NCBI GenBank assembly: GCA_963708515.1
Contig: CAVPSX010000021.1
Location: forward strand, 319,475 to 383,474
Source: JAPLJM01 sp963708515
GTDB taxonomy: Bacteria > Desulfobacterota > Syntrophia > Syntrophales > Fen-1087
Reading direction: 5' to 3'
DNA length: 64,000 nt
Position 1 is the first letter of the stretch; each line of letters starts with the position of its first letter. Of this stretch, positions 24,936 through 33,268 are shown piece after piece. The notes beneath the pieces were generated by a model. That model did not search any database, was not told where the DNA came from, and was given only the letters and a program-made list of their open reading frames with translations. The translations under genes and the position numbers were made by a program.

Positions 24936-26102
24936 ATGGGAAGAGCAGTTGGCATTATCGGCGTGGGGCAGACCCATCACGGCCGGCGGACCGAATTGTC
25001 CTATCCGGAACTCGTGCGGGAAGCGGTCGTCAGGGTCTTTGACGATGCGGGGCTCACGCCTGCGGATATTGACGGCGTGGTGTCGGGTACGATGCCGTCC
25101 ATGATGGAGGGAATCGCCCTGACCCATTTTTATTTTGCCGATGCCATGCAGGCCGTCGGCAAGCCGATTCTCAAGACGGAGACCTGTGGTTCCACGGGGG
25201 TGTCCATCGCCCAGACCGCCTATTACTGGGTTGCGTCGGGCATGGCGGACTGCGTGCTGGCCGTGGGTCATGAAAAGATGAACGAGGGCAACGCCCAGGC
25301 CACCATGACCACGGTCGTGGAGCCCTTTTATCAGCGCTATTTCATTGCCGGGGCGCCGGGCGTCTTTTCCATGCAGTCCCAGATGTGGGCGGACCGTTAC
25401 GGCATCCCGGTAGACAAGATCCGCGACGCGGCGGCCTATATCTCCGTGACGCACCATGACAGCGCCTTCGACAATCCCTACGCCCATGTCAAGCTCAGGG
25501 TGAGCATGGACGATGTCAAAAACGCCCGTCTGATCACCTACCCCGTGCGGCTGCTGGACGTCTGTCCGACCTCCGACGGGGCCTGCGCTTTGATTTTCGC
25601 CTCCGAGGACTTCGTCAGAAAGTCGGGCAAGAAAGCGGCCTGGGTCAAGGGGGTCGGTTATCGCGGCGAGGAATATTTCTTCGGCGACAGCGACAAGGGC
25701 GTCTGGCAGAGCGCCGTGCAGGCCGCCAAACAGGCCTATGACCAGGCGGGCATCACGAACCCGCTCAAAGAGCTCGATGTGGCCGAAGTCTATAATCCCT
25801 TTACGTTTCAGGAAATGCTCTTTTATGAGTGCTTCGGTTTCTGCGGATTTGGGGAATCGCCCGATCTCGTACTGAGGGGAACCTTTAATCGGAAGGGCGA
25901 GCTGCCCTGCGATCCCTCGGGCGGCGTGCTGTGCACCAACCCCATCGGGGCCACTGGCCTGATCCGCGTGGCCGAGACGGCCCTGCAGGTGACAGGGAAA
26001 GCCGGCGCTCACCAGATTCCCGGCGCCAAACTGGCGCTCAGCCACGCCATGGGCGGCGTGGACCAGTTCAACGGCGTGATGATCGTGGGTTCGGAATTGT
26101 AA
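24936..26102 (+). CDS. Thiolase (SCP-x/DUF35-associated type)
   Basis: The 388-residue product is a thiolase-superfamily enzyme with the nucleophile region ILKTETCGSTGVSIAQTAYY and a late GGVLCTNPIGATGL block. In that block an Asn stands where many thiolases have GHP, a feature I note without knowing its effect. It would cleave or form 3-ketoacyl-CoA. The genes before and after encode a Cys-less homologue and a DUF35 zinc-ribbon/OB protein, the arrangement known from benzoylsuccinyl-CoA thiolase (BbsAB) and steroid side-chain thiolases. GGAGGAGG precedes the ATG. Confidence 0.85.
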   Translation: MGRAVGIIGVGQTHHGRRTELSYPELVREAVVRVFDDAGLTPADIDGVVSGTMPSMMEGIALTHFYFADAMQAVGKPILKTETCGSTGVSIAQTAYYWVASGMADCVLAVGHEKMNEGNAQATMTTVVEPFYQRYFIAGAPGVFSMQSQMWADRYGIPVDKIRDAAAYISVTHHDSAFDNPYAHVKLRVSMDDVKNARLITYPVRLLDVCPTSDGACALIFASEDFVRKSGKKAAWVKGVGYRGEEYFFGDSDKGVWQSAVQAAKQAYDQAGITNPLKELDVAEVYNPFTFQEMLFYECFGFCGFGESPDLVLRGTFNRKGELPCDPSGGVLCTNPIGATGLIRVAETALQVTGKAGAHQIPGAKLALSHAMGGVDQFNGVMIVGSEL

Positions 26103-26139
26103 AAACATTCAACGAATGATATAGACGGAGGAAAGGATT

Positions 26140-26601
26140 ATGGCCAAGGAATACAAGACACTCATGACGGAGATCAGGCTGCCCTATGAAATATCATACG
26201 GCGCCACCTGGACGCGTTTTTTTGAGGGCATGGCGGAAAAAAAGATCTATGGAACGAAATGCGGCAAGTGCAACCGGGTGCTGGTTCCGGCCCGCAGTTT
26301 CTGCCCCCGCTGTTTCATTGACACAACGGACTGGGTCGAGGCCGGACAGCAGGGCACATTGACGGCCTGGAGCTATGTCAGTTACCGGTACTTCGGGATG
26401 CCCACCGAACCGCCTTTCGTCAGCGCTCTGCTGCGACTGGACGGCACGGATGTGGATTTCCTGCACATGATCGGCGGCTTCGACATGAGCGATTTTGAAC
26501 AGACCCGGAAAATCGTCAAAAACGGTATGAAGCTCAGGGCCGTCTGGAAGGATGACCGCCAGGGACACATCCTGGATATCAAATACTTTGAACCGGCGTA
26601 A
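26140..26601 (+). CDS. DUF35 zinc-ribbon/OB-fold acyl-CoA-associated protein
   Basis: The 153-residue product has an N-terminal helix, a rubredoxin-like zinc ribbon (CGKCNRVLVPARSFCPRC, about residues 43-60), and an OB fold that ends with WKDDRQGHILDIKYFEP. DUF35 proteins bind to thiolases and shape the active site or the CoA channel. Its place 37 bp after two thiolase genes marks it as the third subunit of that enzyme. GGAGGAAAGG precedes the ATG. Confidence 0.9.
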   Translation: MAKEYKTLMTEIRLPYEISYGATWTRFFEGMAEKKIYGTKCGKCNRVLVPARSFCPRCFIDTTDWVEAGQQGTLTAWSYVSYRYFGMPTEPPFVSALLRLDGTDVDFLHMIGGFDMSDFEQTRKIVKNGMKLRAVWKDDRQGHILDIKYFEPA

Positions 26602-26767
26602 AGTCCTCCCCTGTCCGGCGCTGCAAGCATGCAGGGATAGATGTTGCTTTCGTCTGGCAGCATGCGCAAGGAATTTGCAAGCAGTTGATCAATATATGTG
26701 GTTTGGGACCTGATTGGTGGCTGAAACAGGAGAAGATTTTATAACAACATTTTAAAGGAGGAATTCT

Positions 26768-28099
26768 ATGAGTTGGCAAGAAGATTACAAAAGCAAGTTG
26801 ATGTCCGCGCAGGAAGCAGCAAAGATCCTTAAATCCGGCGACTGTTTTTGGTTTCCGCTGTTGATGGGTCAGCCGTCCATGCTCATTCCGGACGCCATTG
26901 CGGACAGGAAAGATGAACTCAAGGATGTGGACTGGATCACGTGCCTGACCTTGAGACCGTACAAGCTTTTCAAGCCGGAATACAGGGATACCTTCAATTT
27001 TATCAGCGGCTTTTACAGCACCCCACACATGCAGCAGATGGCCGCCTCGGAATGGTCAAACTTTATTCCGTACCAGAGTTCGGACGCCGGGCGAAAATAC
27101 GAACACAGGCAGAGGATCATGAAACGGCGCACCGGCATCGTCACCCAGGTGACGCCGCCCGACGAGCATGGTTTTGTCAATCTCGGTCTGGATACCTTCT
27201 ACACCGAAGCAATCATGGACGCTTCTGAGTGGATCATCGGCGAAGTGAATCCCAATATGCCTAGAACGTACGGCCAGACGAACTTCCATGTCTCGAGATT
27301 TACCGCCTTCGTCGAGAACCCCAACCCCATTATCGCAGTTCCCACGCCCCCGGCGACCGACCTCGAGATTAAAATGGCCGAAAACGTAGTGGCCCTCCTG
27401 AAGGACAGAGACTGCATCCAGGTCGGCATCGGCGCCGTACCGGCCATGATCAGCAAGCTTCTTGAAAATTCGGGCCTTAAAGACCTTGGCATTCATACGG
27501 AGATGATGCCGGCCGGGACCCACAAGCTTGTTGAGAAGGGGGTTGTCACCTGCAAGTATAAAAAAGTCAATCCCGGCAAGATCGTTCTGGCCTTTACCCT
27601 GGGCGACAAGGAACTCTATGACTGGATAGGGAACAACCCCATGTGCGAGTTCCGGCCGACCTCCTATGCCAACTATATCCCCGTGATCGCCGAGGAGGAC
27701 AACATTGTAGCCATCAACGGGTCCATCGAGGTGGATCTCACCGGTCAGGTCGTGTCGGAGTCCGTCGGCAATCTCATGAGAACGGGGACCGGCGGCCAGC
27801 TCGATTTTGTGATTGGCGCTTTTTGGTCCAAGGGTGGCCGGGCAATCAACCTGGTGCCCTCAACCACCATGAACGACACGGTTTCGCGGATCGTTCCCTA
27901 TATCACCCAGGGAGCCCGTGTGACCGTACCCCGGCATTACACGGGGTATGTGGTGACCGAGTGGGGCGTTGCCGATCTCTACGGACGGTCGGAACCGGAG
28001 CGTGCCGTGGAGCTGATCAAGATTGCGCACCCGAAGTTCCGCGAGGACCTGGAGAAGGGGGCCCGCGAACGGGGCCTGCTCAAAAAGAAGAGTTTCTGA
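26768..28099 (+). CDS. Acetyl-CoA hydrolase/transferase family CoA-transferase
   Basis: A 443-residue protein of the family that includes 4-hydroxybutyrate and propionate CoA-transferases. It shows SAQEAAKILKSGDCFW, VTPPDEHGFVNLGLDTFYT, a GIGAVPAMI segment near the CoA site, and GTGGQLDFVIGAFWSKGGRAI followed by VTEWGVADLYG. It would transfer CoA between carboxylic acids. It lies 166 bp after the thiolase/DUF35 set with its own strong AAAGGAGGAA ribosome site, and probably serves the same pathway by activating the starting acid or releasing the product. Confidence 0.85.
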   Translation: MSWQEDYKSKLMSAQEAAKILKSGDCFWFPLLMGQPSMLIPDAIADRKDELKDVDWITCLTLRPYKLFKPEYRDTFNFISGFYSTPHMQQMAASEWSNFIPYQSSDAGRKYEHRQRIMKRRTGIVTQVTPPDEHGFVNLGLDTFYTEAIMDASEWIIGEVNPNMPRTYGQTNFHVSRFTAFVENPNPIIAVPTPPATDLEIKMAENVVALLKDRDCIQVGIGAVPAMISKLLENSGLKDLGIHTEMMPAGTHKLVEKGVVTCKYKKVNPGKIVLAFTLGDKELYDWIGNNPMCEFRPTSYANYIPVIAEEDNIVAINGSIEVDLTGQVVSESVGNLMRTGTGGQLDFVIGAFWSKGGRAINLVPSTTMNDTVSRIVPYITQGARVTVPRHYTGYVVTEWGVADLYGRSEPERAVELIKIAHPKFREDLEKGARERGLLKKKSF

Positions 28100-28113
28100 C
28101 GGCTGACGTTTGC

Positions 28114-29394
28114 TCAGCGCCCGGCATCGACGGCCCAGCGGTCATAGCGTAATAGCAGAAGCAATGCCGGCAGGGCCAGAAGCGTACAGATGGTAAAAAA
28201 TGGAATCCAGCCGGCGGCGTCGGCCAGATAACCGGTCGGCGCCCCGGTCACATAACGGCTCACGGCCATCAGGCTGCTCAGCAGGGCATACTGGGTGGCC
28301 GTGAATCGCGTGTTGCACAGCCCCATTAAAAGCGCTATGTAGGCCGCCGTCCCGAGCCCGCCGCAGAAGTTTTCCACCCCGATGACCACACTCAGAGCCC
28401 AGATCTGCCGGCCCGTGAACTCCAGCAACACAAAAGAGATCGTCGAAATCCCCTGAAGTAAGCCGAAGATGAACAGCGATTTTTTCAGCGTCCAGCGGGC
28501 CATGAGGGCGCCTCCGGCCAGAGAACCGACAACAGTAGCAACCATGCCGAACCCCTTGAAGATCGTTCCGAGCTCCGTCCGGGAAAAACCGATATGCTTC
28601 AGGATATAGGGCGTTGTCATCTGGGCGGCGGCCACGTCGCCGATTTTATAGAGTACGACGAAAAGCAGGATTTCGATCGCACCCGGCCGCCTGAGAAATT
28701 CGACGAAGGGAAAAACAACCGCCTCCGTCAGGCTTTTCGGGGGTTCGATCGCCTTGCCGTCGGACGCCGTCCGGGAGGGCTCCCGGCACAGCAGCGTGGT
28801 TACGCACCCGACGGCCATCGCCCCTCCCATGATGATATAAACGGTCTGCCAGGACAGATGGTCGGACAGGATCAGGGCTGCAGCGCCGCTCACGAGGATG
28901 GCGATCCGGTATCCCATGATCCAGATGCCGGCGCCGGCGCCGCGTTCTTCCGTTTCGAGGGACTCCGTGCGATAGGCGTCCAGGACAATATCCTGGCTGG
29001 CGCTGAAAAAGGCCACGGCCACGGCCAGAAAGGCGATCATCACGAGGTGGGAGGCCGGATGGAAAAAGCCCAGCAGTGCGATGGACACAATCAGGATCAA
29101 CTGCGTGATGATCATCCAGCCCCGCCGGCGCCCAAGAAAAGGCGGCACATACCGGTCCATCAGGGGCGACCAGAGAAACTTGAAGGCATAGGGCAACCCC
29201 ACGAGCGAAAAAAGCCCGATGGTCTTGATATCCACGCCCTCGCTCACCATCCACGCCGAAAGCGTCGACCCGGTCAGGGCCAGCGGCATGCCGGAGGAGA
29301 ACCCCAGCACGAGCATGATAAGCATTTTCTTGCTCAGATAGATATTCAGAAGGGATAATCGTGTTTTTTTCTCGGGCTGGCGGGAATCTGTCAT
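28114..29394 (-). CDS. ampG: AmpG-family muropeptide permease (MFS)
   Basis: The 426-residue product is an MFS transporter with about 12 membrane helices. The start carries the AmpG signature LGFSSGMPLALTGSTLSAW, GLFSLVGLPYAFKFLWSPLM and DRY-PPFLGRRRGW. AmpG imports GlcNAc-anhydroMurNAc peptides released by lytic transglycosylases, linking it functionally with MltD at 11128. Its start overlaps the stop of the upstream amidotransferase-like gene by 4 bases. Substrate assignment is by family resemblance. Confidence 0.85.
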   Translation of the reverse strand: MTDSRQPEKKTRLSLLNIYLSKKMLIMLVLGFSSGMPLALTGSTLSAWMVSEGVDIKTIGLFSLVGLPYAFKFLWSPLMDRYVPPFLGRRRGWMIITQLILIVSIALLGFFHPASHLVMIAFLAVAVAFFSASQDIVLDAYRTESLETEERGAGAGIWIMGYRIAILVSGAAALILSDHLSWQTVYIIMGGAMAVGCVTTLLCREPSRTASDGKAIEPPKSLTEAVVFPFVEFLRRPGAIEILLFVVLYKIGDVAAAQMTTPYILKHIGFSRTELGTIFKGFGMVATVVGSLAGGALMARWTLKKSLFIFGLLQGISTISFVLLEFTGRQIWALSVVIGVENFCGGLGTAAYIALLMGLCNTRFTATQYALLSSLMAVSRYVTGAPTGYLADAAGWIPFFTICTLLALPALLLLLRYDRWAVDAGR

Positions 29395-30161
29395 GGGCGG
29401 CGCCTTGCCGCTGCTTCAATGAAAGACCGGAAAAGCCGGCGCTGGGACGGCTGATCCTGCATGCGTTCCGGATGCCACTGCACCCCCAGTAGGAAACGGC
29501 CGGACTTCGACCATGCGGAGCCCGGGGCCGGTTCGAGCGCCTCGATGACCCCATCGGCGCTCCAGGCCGAGGCGAACAGGCCCTCCCCCACGCTTTCAGG
29601 CCGGACGGCCTGATGATGGAAGGAATTGACAGACAGCCCGGTTGCAGGGGCGCACCCGGTTGCCCGGGCGACAAGGCTGTCTTCCCGGATCGTCAGCGCA
29701 TGCAGAAATGACGACTTCTCCCGCCCGCGGCGTTCCTCTTTTGTGTGGGGAAGCGGCTGTTTTCCCTGTGGCGGGACCCATTGCGTCCGAATATCCTGAA
29801 TCAGCGCCCCGCCCCGCGCGATTGCCAGAAGCTGGTGGCCGCCGCAGACGCCCAGAACCGGCAGGTCCGTTTCTCCCAAAATGATTTCGGCGAGCGCAAG
29901 ATCAAAACGGTCTCGCCGGGCATCGACCAGTTCGTGATCCGGCTGCGCATGACCGCCGTAGCGCTGCGGCAGATAATCCCTTCCGCCGATAAAAAGAAAC
30001 CCGTCAAGCAGTGGAAGAAGAGTCCGGACAGCCCTGGTGTCTTCAAAAGGAGGGATGCACAGCGGGATACCGCCGGCGCCTGAAACAGCGTCGATATAGG
30101 TCAGCGGCGCCAGTGCTTCGTCATTGCCCCCCTCGGTTGCCCCTGACAGGGACATATTCAT
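29391..30161 (-). CDS. Class I glutamine amidotransferase-like gamma-Glu hydrolase (PuuD type)
   Basis: The 256-residue protein has the triad of the gamma-glutamyl-GABA hydrolase family: nucleophile in LGVCGGHQLLA, and His/Glu in GVQWHPE, with FHHQAV before it. It would hydrolyse gamma-glutamyl amides, possibly muropeptide-derived gamma-Glu products given its overlap with ampG. The listed ATG cuts off a family-like in-frame IIPPLIG segment just upstream that has no ATG/GTG/TTG before the previous stop, so the true start may be non-canonical or a base may be missing there. Confidence 0.8.
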   Translation of the reverse strand: MNMSLSGATEGGNDEALAPLTYIDAVSGAGGIPLCIPPFEDTRAVRTLLPLLDGFLFIGGRDYLPQRYGGHAQPDHELVDARRDRFDLALAEIILGETDLPVLGVCGGHQLLAIARGGALIQDIRTQWVPPQGKQPLPHTKEERRGREKSSFLHALTIREDSLVARATGCAPATGLSVNSFHHQAVRPESVGEGLFASAWSADGVIEALEPAPGSAWSKSGRFLLGVQWHPERMQDQPSQRRLFRSFIEAAARRRP

Positions 30162-30212
30162 GCCGATAAGGGGGGGAATGATTGTTCGTGCGCACTGCCG
30201 GGCGGGAAACCA

Positions 30213-30659
30213 TCATGATGCTTCGTCCTTTTTGACCGGTAGGGGCTGCATGGCCCTGAAGATGCCCGCCAGGCCGATGACCAGAAAGATCCCCCCCGTA
30301 ACCAGGCTCTGCATTTCCGCCTCGATATCCCGGGAAGCGATATAATTCAGCACGGCCTGTCCGATGCGGATGAGGCCGAAAATGGCAAAAAAAGCGGGTA
30401 TGACAAAACTGAACATGCGTTTGGCGGCTGTATTGATCTGGGGCATGTTCCGCAGGTCCGGCGTCTTTCCGGATGCAGGTTTTTCCGGCTCCGGCCGACG
30501 CGGCTCAGCCCTGGACGACGGCACGGGTGACGGGGCGCTATGAAAAACGCTTTCCTCCTGGCCGGCGAGTGCCCAGAGAATTCTGTCCCGCTCCCGGGGA
30601 TCTTTGATCTTCTTGAGTTTCTGGATTAGTTCCCGGCGATCTTTTTCCGTAAACCGCAT
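30213..30659 (-). CDS. Two-helix membrane protein of unknown function
   Basis: A 148-residue protein with an N-terminal charged helix (FTEKDRRELIQKLKKI), a Pro/Ser/Glu-rich linker (about residues 38-70), and two membrane helices (about 83-105 and 118-136). No family is recognised. It is the first gene behind a near-perfect promoter at 30686-30714 and is followed by the amidotransferase-like and ampG genes on the same strand, so it is likely part of that operon. A GGAGGTG ribosome site precedes the ATG. Confidence 0.7.
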   Translation of the reverse strand: MRFTEKDRRELIQKLKKIKDPRERDRILWALAGQEESVFHSAPSPVPSSRAEPRRPEPEKPASGKTPDLRNMPQINTAAKRMFSFVIPAFFAIFGLIRIGQAVLNYIASRDIEAEMQSLVTGGIFLVIGLAGIFRAMQPLPVKKDEAS

Positions 30660-30685
30660 GGATGCACCTCCTGACGATCCTGGTC

Positions 30686-30714
30686 AGTATAAAGAAGCGG
30701 AGAATATTTGTCAA
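30686..30714 (-). promoter_or_regulatory. Near-consensus sigma-70 promoter
   Basis: On the minus strand TTGACA and TATACT are exactly 17 bases apart, about 27 bp upstream of the start of the two-helix membrane protein gene. It should drive that gene, the amidotransferase-like gene and ampG. Confidence 0.8.
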
Positions 30715-30764
30715 ACAATCCGCAGGCAACGGGGCAATCCAATCCCCGGCGATGCAAAGGCCGG

Positions 30765-31472
30765 TCAGACCGCAACGCCCCCAAAGGCCTCATGAACGCC
30801 CCAGTTTCCCCGCAACGTTTTCTGCTGCAGGGCCCGCTTCAGCAGGCCCATAAATTCGCTGCGCGGGACATGGCGTCCCCCGAGGCTACCCAGATGGGCC
30901 GTGTAGACCTGGCAGTCGATCAGGGAAAAATCAAGGGCCTGCAACCGGCGGACCAGATCGATCAGGGCCGCTTTGGAGGCGTTGCTGACGTCCGAAAACA
31001 TGGATTCGCCAAAAAAGCAGCGCCCAAGGGAAACGCCGTAGAGCCCGCCCGCAAGGACGTCTCCCTGCCAAACCTCTACCGAATGGGCAAAACCCAGCTT
31101 GTGGAGCCGGATATAAGCCGCCTGCATTTCCGGCGTGATCCAGGTGGCGGCTTTCTGCTGCGGCCGCGGCTTCTGACAGGCGGCAATAACGGCGGGAAAG
31201 TTCCTGTCATAGGTGATCCGGATCATATCCTTTTTCAGAAATTGCCGCATACTCCGGGTAACTTTGAGTTCTTCCGGGAACAAGACGAATCTCGGATCGG
31301 GGGCCCACCAGAGAACCGGTTCCGCCTCCGAATACCACGGGAAAATGCCCTGCCGGTAGGCCTCCAGCAGCCGCCTTGTCGAAAGATCCCCGCCCACAGC
31401 CAGCAGACCGCTCCCGGATGCCAGATGGACCGGCGGGAAAATCAACGCATCGGTCAATCGGAAAACAGGCAT
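30765..31472 (-). CDS. aat: Leucyl/phenylalanyl-tRNA-protein transferase
   Basis: A 235-residue protein that begins MPVFRLTDALIFPP and contains GLLAVGGDLSTRRLLEAYRQGIFPW, WWAPDPRF, HSVEVWQ, LAGGLYGVSLGRCFFGESMF and DCQVYTAHLGSLGG, all conserved in Aat. It adds Leu or Phe from tRNA to N-terminal Arg/Lys of proteins, marking them for ClpAP through the N-end rule. The frame opens at a TTG at 31496, but adjacent ATG codons at 31475/31472 match the family N-terminus better. A dispersed repeat lies immediately upstream. Confidence 0.95.
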   Translation of the reverse strand: MPVFRLTDALIFPPVHLASGSGLLAVGGDLSTRRLLEAYRQGIFPWYSEAEPVLWWAPDPRFVLFPEELKVTRSMRQFLKKDMIRITYDRNFPAVIAACQKPRPQQKAATWITPEMQAAYIRLHKLGFAHSVEVWQGDVLAGGLYGVSLGRCFFGESMFSDVSNASKAALIDLVRRLQALDFSLIDCQVYTAHLGSLGGRHVPRSEFMGLLKRALQQKTLRGNWGVHEAFGGVAV

Positions 31473-31481
31473 CATCGGACT

Positions 31482-31570
31482 CTTATGCGTGCGCAAAACG
31501 CTGAAAAATGGTTCACAAGCGGCAAATAAAAATCTTTTGCCCCGGCAGTTTTTTTAAGAGCTTCCGCAGT
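31482..31570 (+). repeat. Copy 2 of the dispersed ~64-bp repeat (diverged)
   Basis: Contains GCTGAAAAATGGTTCACAAGCGGC followed by a longer AT-rich spacer and AGTTTTTTTAAGAGCTTCCGC. It lies upstream of aat and its 5' end abuts the aat start codons. Confidence 0.55.
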
Positions 31571-31598
31571 GTTCCGGTATTCATCCATTTGGGCGGGA

Positions 31599-32898
31599 TC
31601 ATTGCCCCCGAGCAAAGACCTCATTAAAATCATAGGTCGTAAACGTCCCGTATGGCGCTTCCAGGATCTTGTTTACAAGATCCTCCCTGGCCAGGGCGAA
31701 TTTCATGGCGTCCGGATAACCGATGAAGCTGTATTCCGTTATGCCGTCGTATTGCTTCGTCCGGGAGGCCGCCCTCAGGATTTCGATCATCTCCGCCGTA
31801 CCGATCGTCCGGCCCTTTGATGCTAAATCATCAAGTCGGTTCATCATTGCCCAGTAGCGATAATCGCCGGCCTGAAGCGACGATTGATAGCCGTTGGCCT
31901 GCGACACCGCCCCGGCATTCGCCCCGCTGTACCGGTAGAACGTGTTCGTCGTCAGGATGCTGAAGGGATCTTTCGGGTCCATGAACACGGGATCGCGCGT
32001 CTCGCCGCCGTAGGAATCCGTCTCGAACGTCAGCGACGGATAATCCGCAGCCGCCAGATACCGGGCCGATACGGCCGTGTTGAATCCTCCAACCCGGGTC
32101 GTCCCCGAATTCTTCCAGTAATTCCATGCCTCCTGCGGCGTCGCCGTTTGCTGCAGGGTCTCGCGGTAGATCAGATCGTTGTCAAGCATGTTTGTCGCGC
32201 GCCAGTCGGGAATGGACATGGCGCTGTGCGGCGCCAGGATCAGCCCCGAGTCGTTCATGCCCATATCCATGCCGATAAAGCCCGGCCAGTTGATTGCCAC
32301 CGCGCGCTTGAGCCCGCTCCGGCCCGCTTCCCCACAGTACAAGCGTCTTGTTCCCCTTGACGGTCTTGAGCAGGCCGCCGCCCGAACCGACGGCCACCCG
32401 TGTGTCCCCGGCGGGGAAAGGGGTCGGCTGATAGAGCGTGATGTCTATTCCCGCAAGTCCTGCAGCGCCGGCAATGCTCAGCCTGTCCATGGCAAGGTTC
32501 GCATCGCTTTGATGCCATCCCACCGGCTCGGCGAAATCAAGGTGCTCCACGGCGCCGTTTCCATTCATGTCCATCCAGGCCCAAAGGATGTAGTCGCCGT
32601 GATCCAGATCCGCAATGGTGAAAATACCCGGTCCGTTCAGGCATGCATACGCCGCCACATACTTTGAATTGAACACAGTCTTCTCGGTTTCGATCTTTCG
32701 GATCATGCCCCTGTTTTCGTATTTTATGGCCAGCACATATACGGGAGCGGTCAGGCCGCCGGGGGCAAAGACCTGTCCGCTGATGGACCCTTTCCCAACG
32801 GTCCCACCACCGCCACACCCGGCAGGAAACGTCAACGCAAAGGCGGCAATCATGATCCATGCCGCAATCCGTGCCAATATCCTGATACTGATTGTCAT
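31599..32898 (-). pseudogene. Lipoprotein fused to an Ntn-hydrolase-like domain, frameshifted near 32330
   Basis: The upstream frame starts at the ATG at 32898 (AAAGGA site) with a signal ending TFPAGC, a lipobox, then an exported domain with GSISGQVFAPGG and ADLDHGDYILWAWMDMNGNG, like a carboxypeptidase-regulatory beta-sandwich. Near 32330 the coding sense shifts frame to AVAINWPGFIGMDMGMNDSGL and GGFNTAVSARYLAA, which resemble the middle and end of C45-type acyltransferase/hydrolases. The catalytic N-terminal Cys segment of that family is not visible, so besides the frame break a deletion or a non-catalytic domain is possible. Family assignment is tentative. Confidence 0.5.
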
Positions 32899-33096
32899 GT
32901 CCGATCCTTTGCGGTAAAGATCGACCCTCATGGAGTCTCCATGACCGCTGTTAAATATGCACCCATAGCCATTGTTTCATACCACAGGATCGCCAAATTA
33001 TCACCCTTCAATGACGGGGTTTCGGCGGAACGGCAAGGGAGCGTCTGAAAGGATGGTCCTGGCGAAAAATGATGCGGCTTTTTTGCAGGAATCTCC

Positions 33097-33125
33097 TTGA
33101 CATCCAGGTCCATTCTTCCTAAGTT
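33097..33125 (+). promoter_or_regulatory. Probable promoter upstream of the symporter leader
   Basis: TTGACA and TAAGTT are 17 bases apart. Transcription would start about 33132 and run through a structured leader with an intrinsic terminator before the symporter gene at 33269. Bases 32932-33096 hold no gene. Confidence 0.5.
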
Positions 33126-33214
33126 CGGCACGCTGAAAACAGTTTTTAATCCATATCACAGGATAATCGCTCTCCTGGACGATGTCCTGTCTGGATCAGG
33201 TCATGTCAGGCGCA

Positions 33215-33246
33215 AGCCATCCCGACCTTTCGGGGTGGCTTTTTTT
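33215..33246 (+). terminator. Intrinsic terminator in front of the sodium:solute symporter gene
   Basis: AGCCATCCCGA and TCGGGGTGGCT form an 11-bp stem (one G-U pair) with a CCTT loop, followed by seven T. It ends 22 bp before the GTG start of the symporter gene. Either it ends a roughly 110-base small RNA from the promoter at 33097 or it is the expression platform of a leader-based switch for the symporter. Confidence 0.85.
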
Positions 33247-33268
33247 GCATTTGTGTGGGGAACTTTCT

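Noticed and set aside
24012..26108. A 698-residue open frame on the minus strand across the two thiolase genes
   Set aside because: It is the shadow of two well-supported genes with family motifs on the plus strand; it has a low-complexity H/G/R-rich composition and no domain.
33182..33268. N-terminal extension of the symporter gene
   Set aside because: It would translate an intrinsic terminator; a GTG with a good ribosome site follows it.
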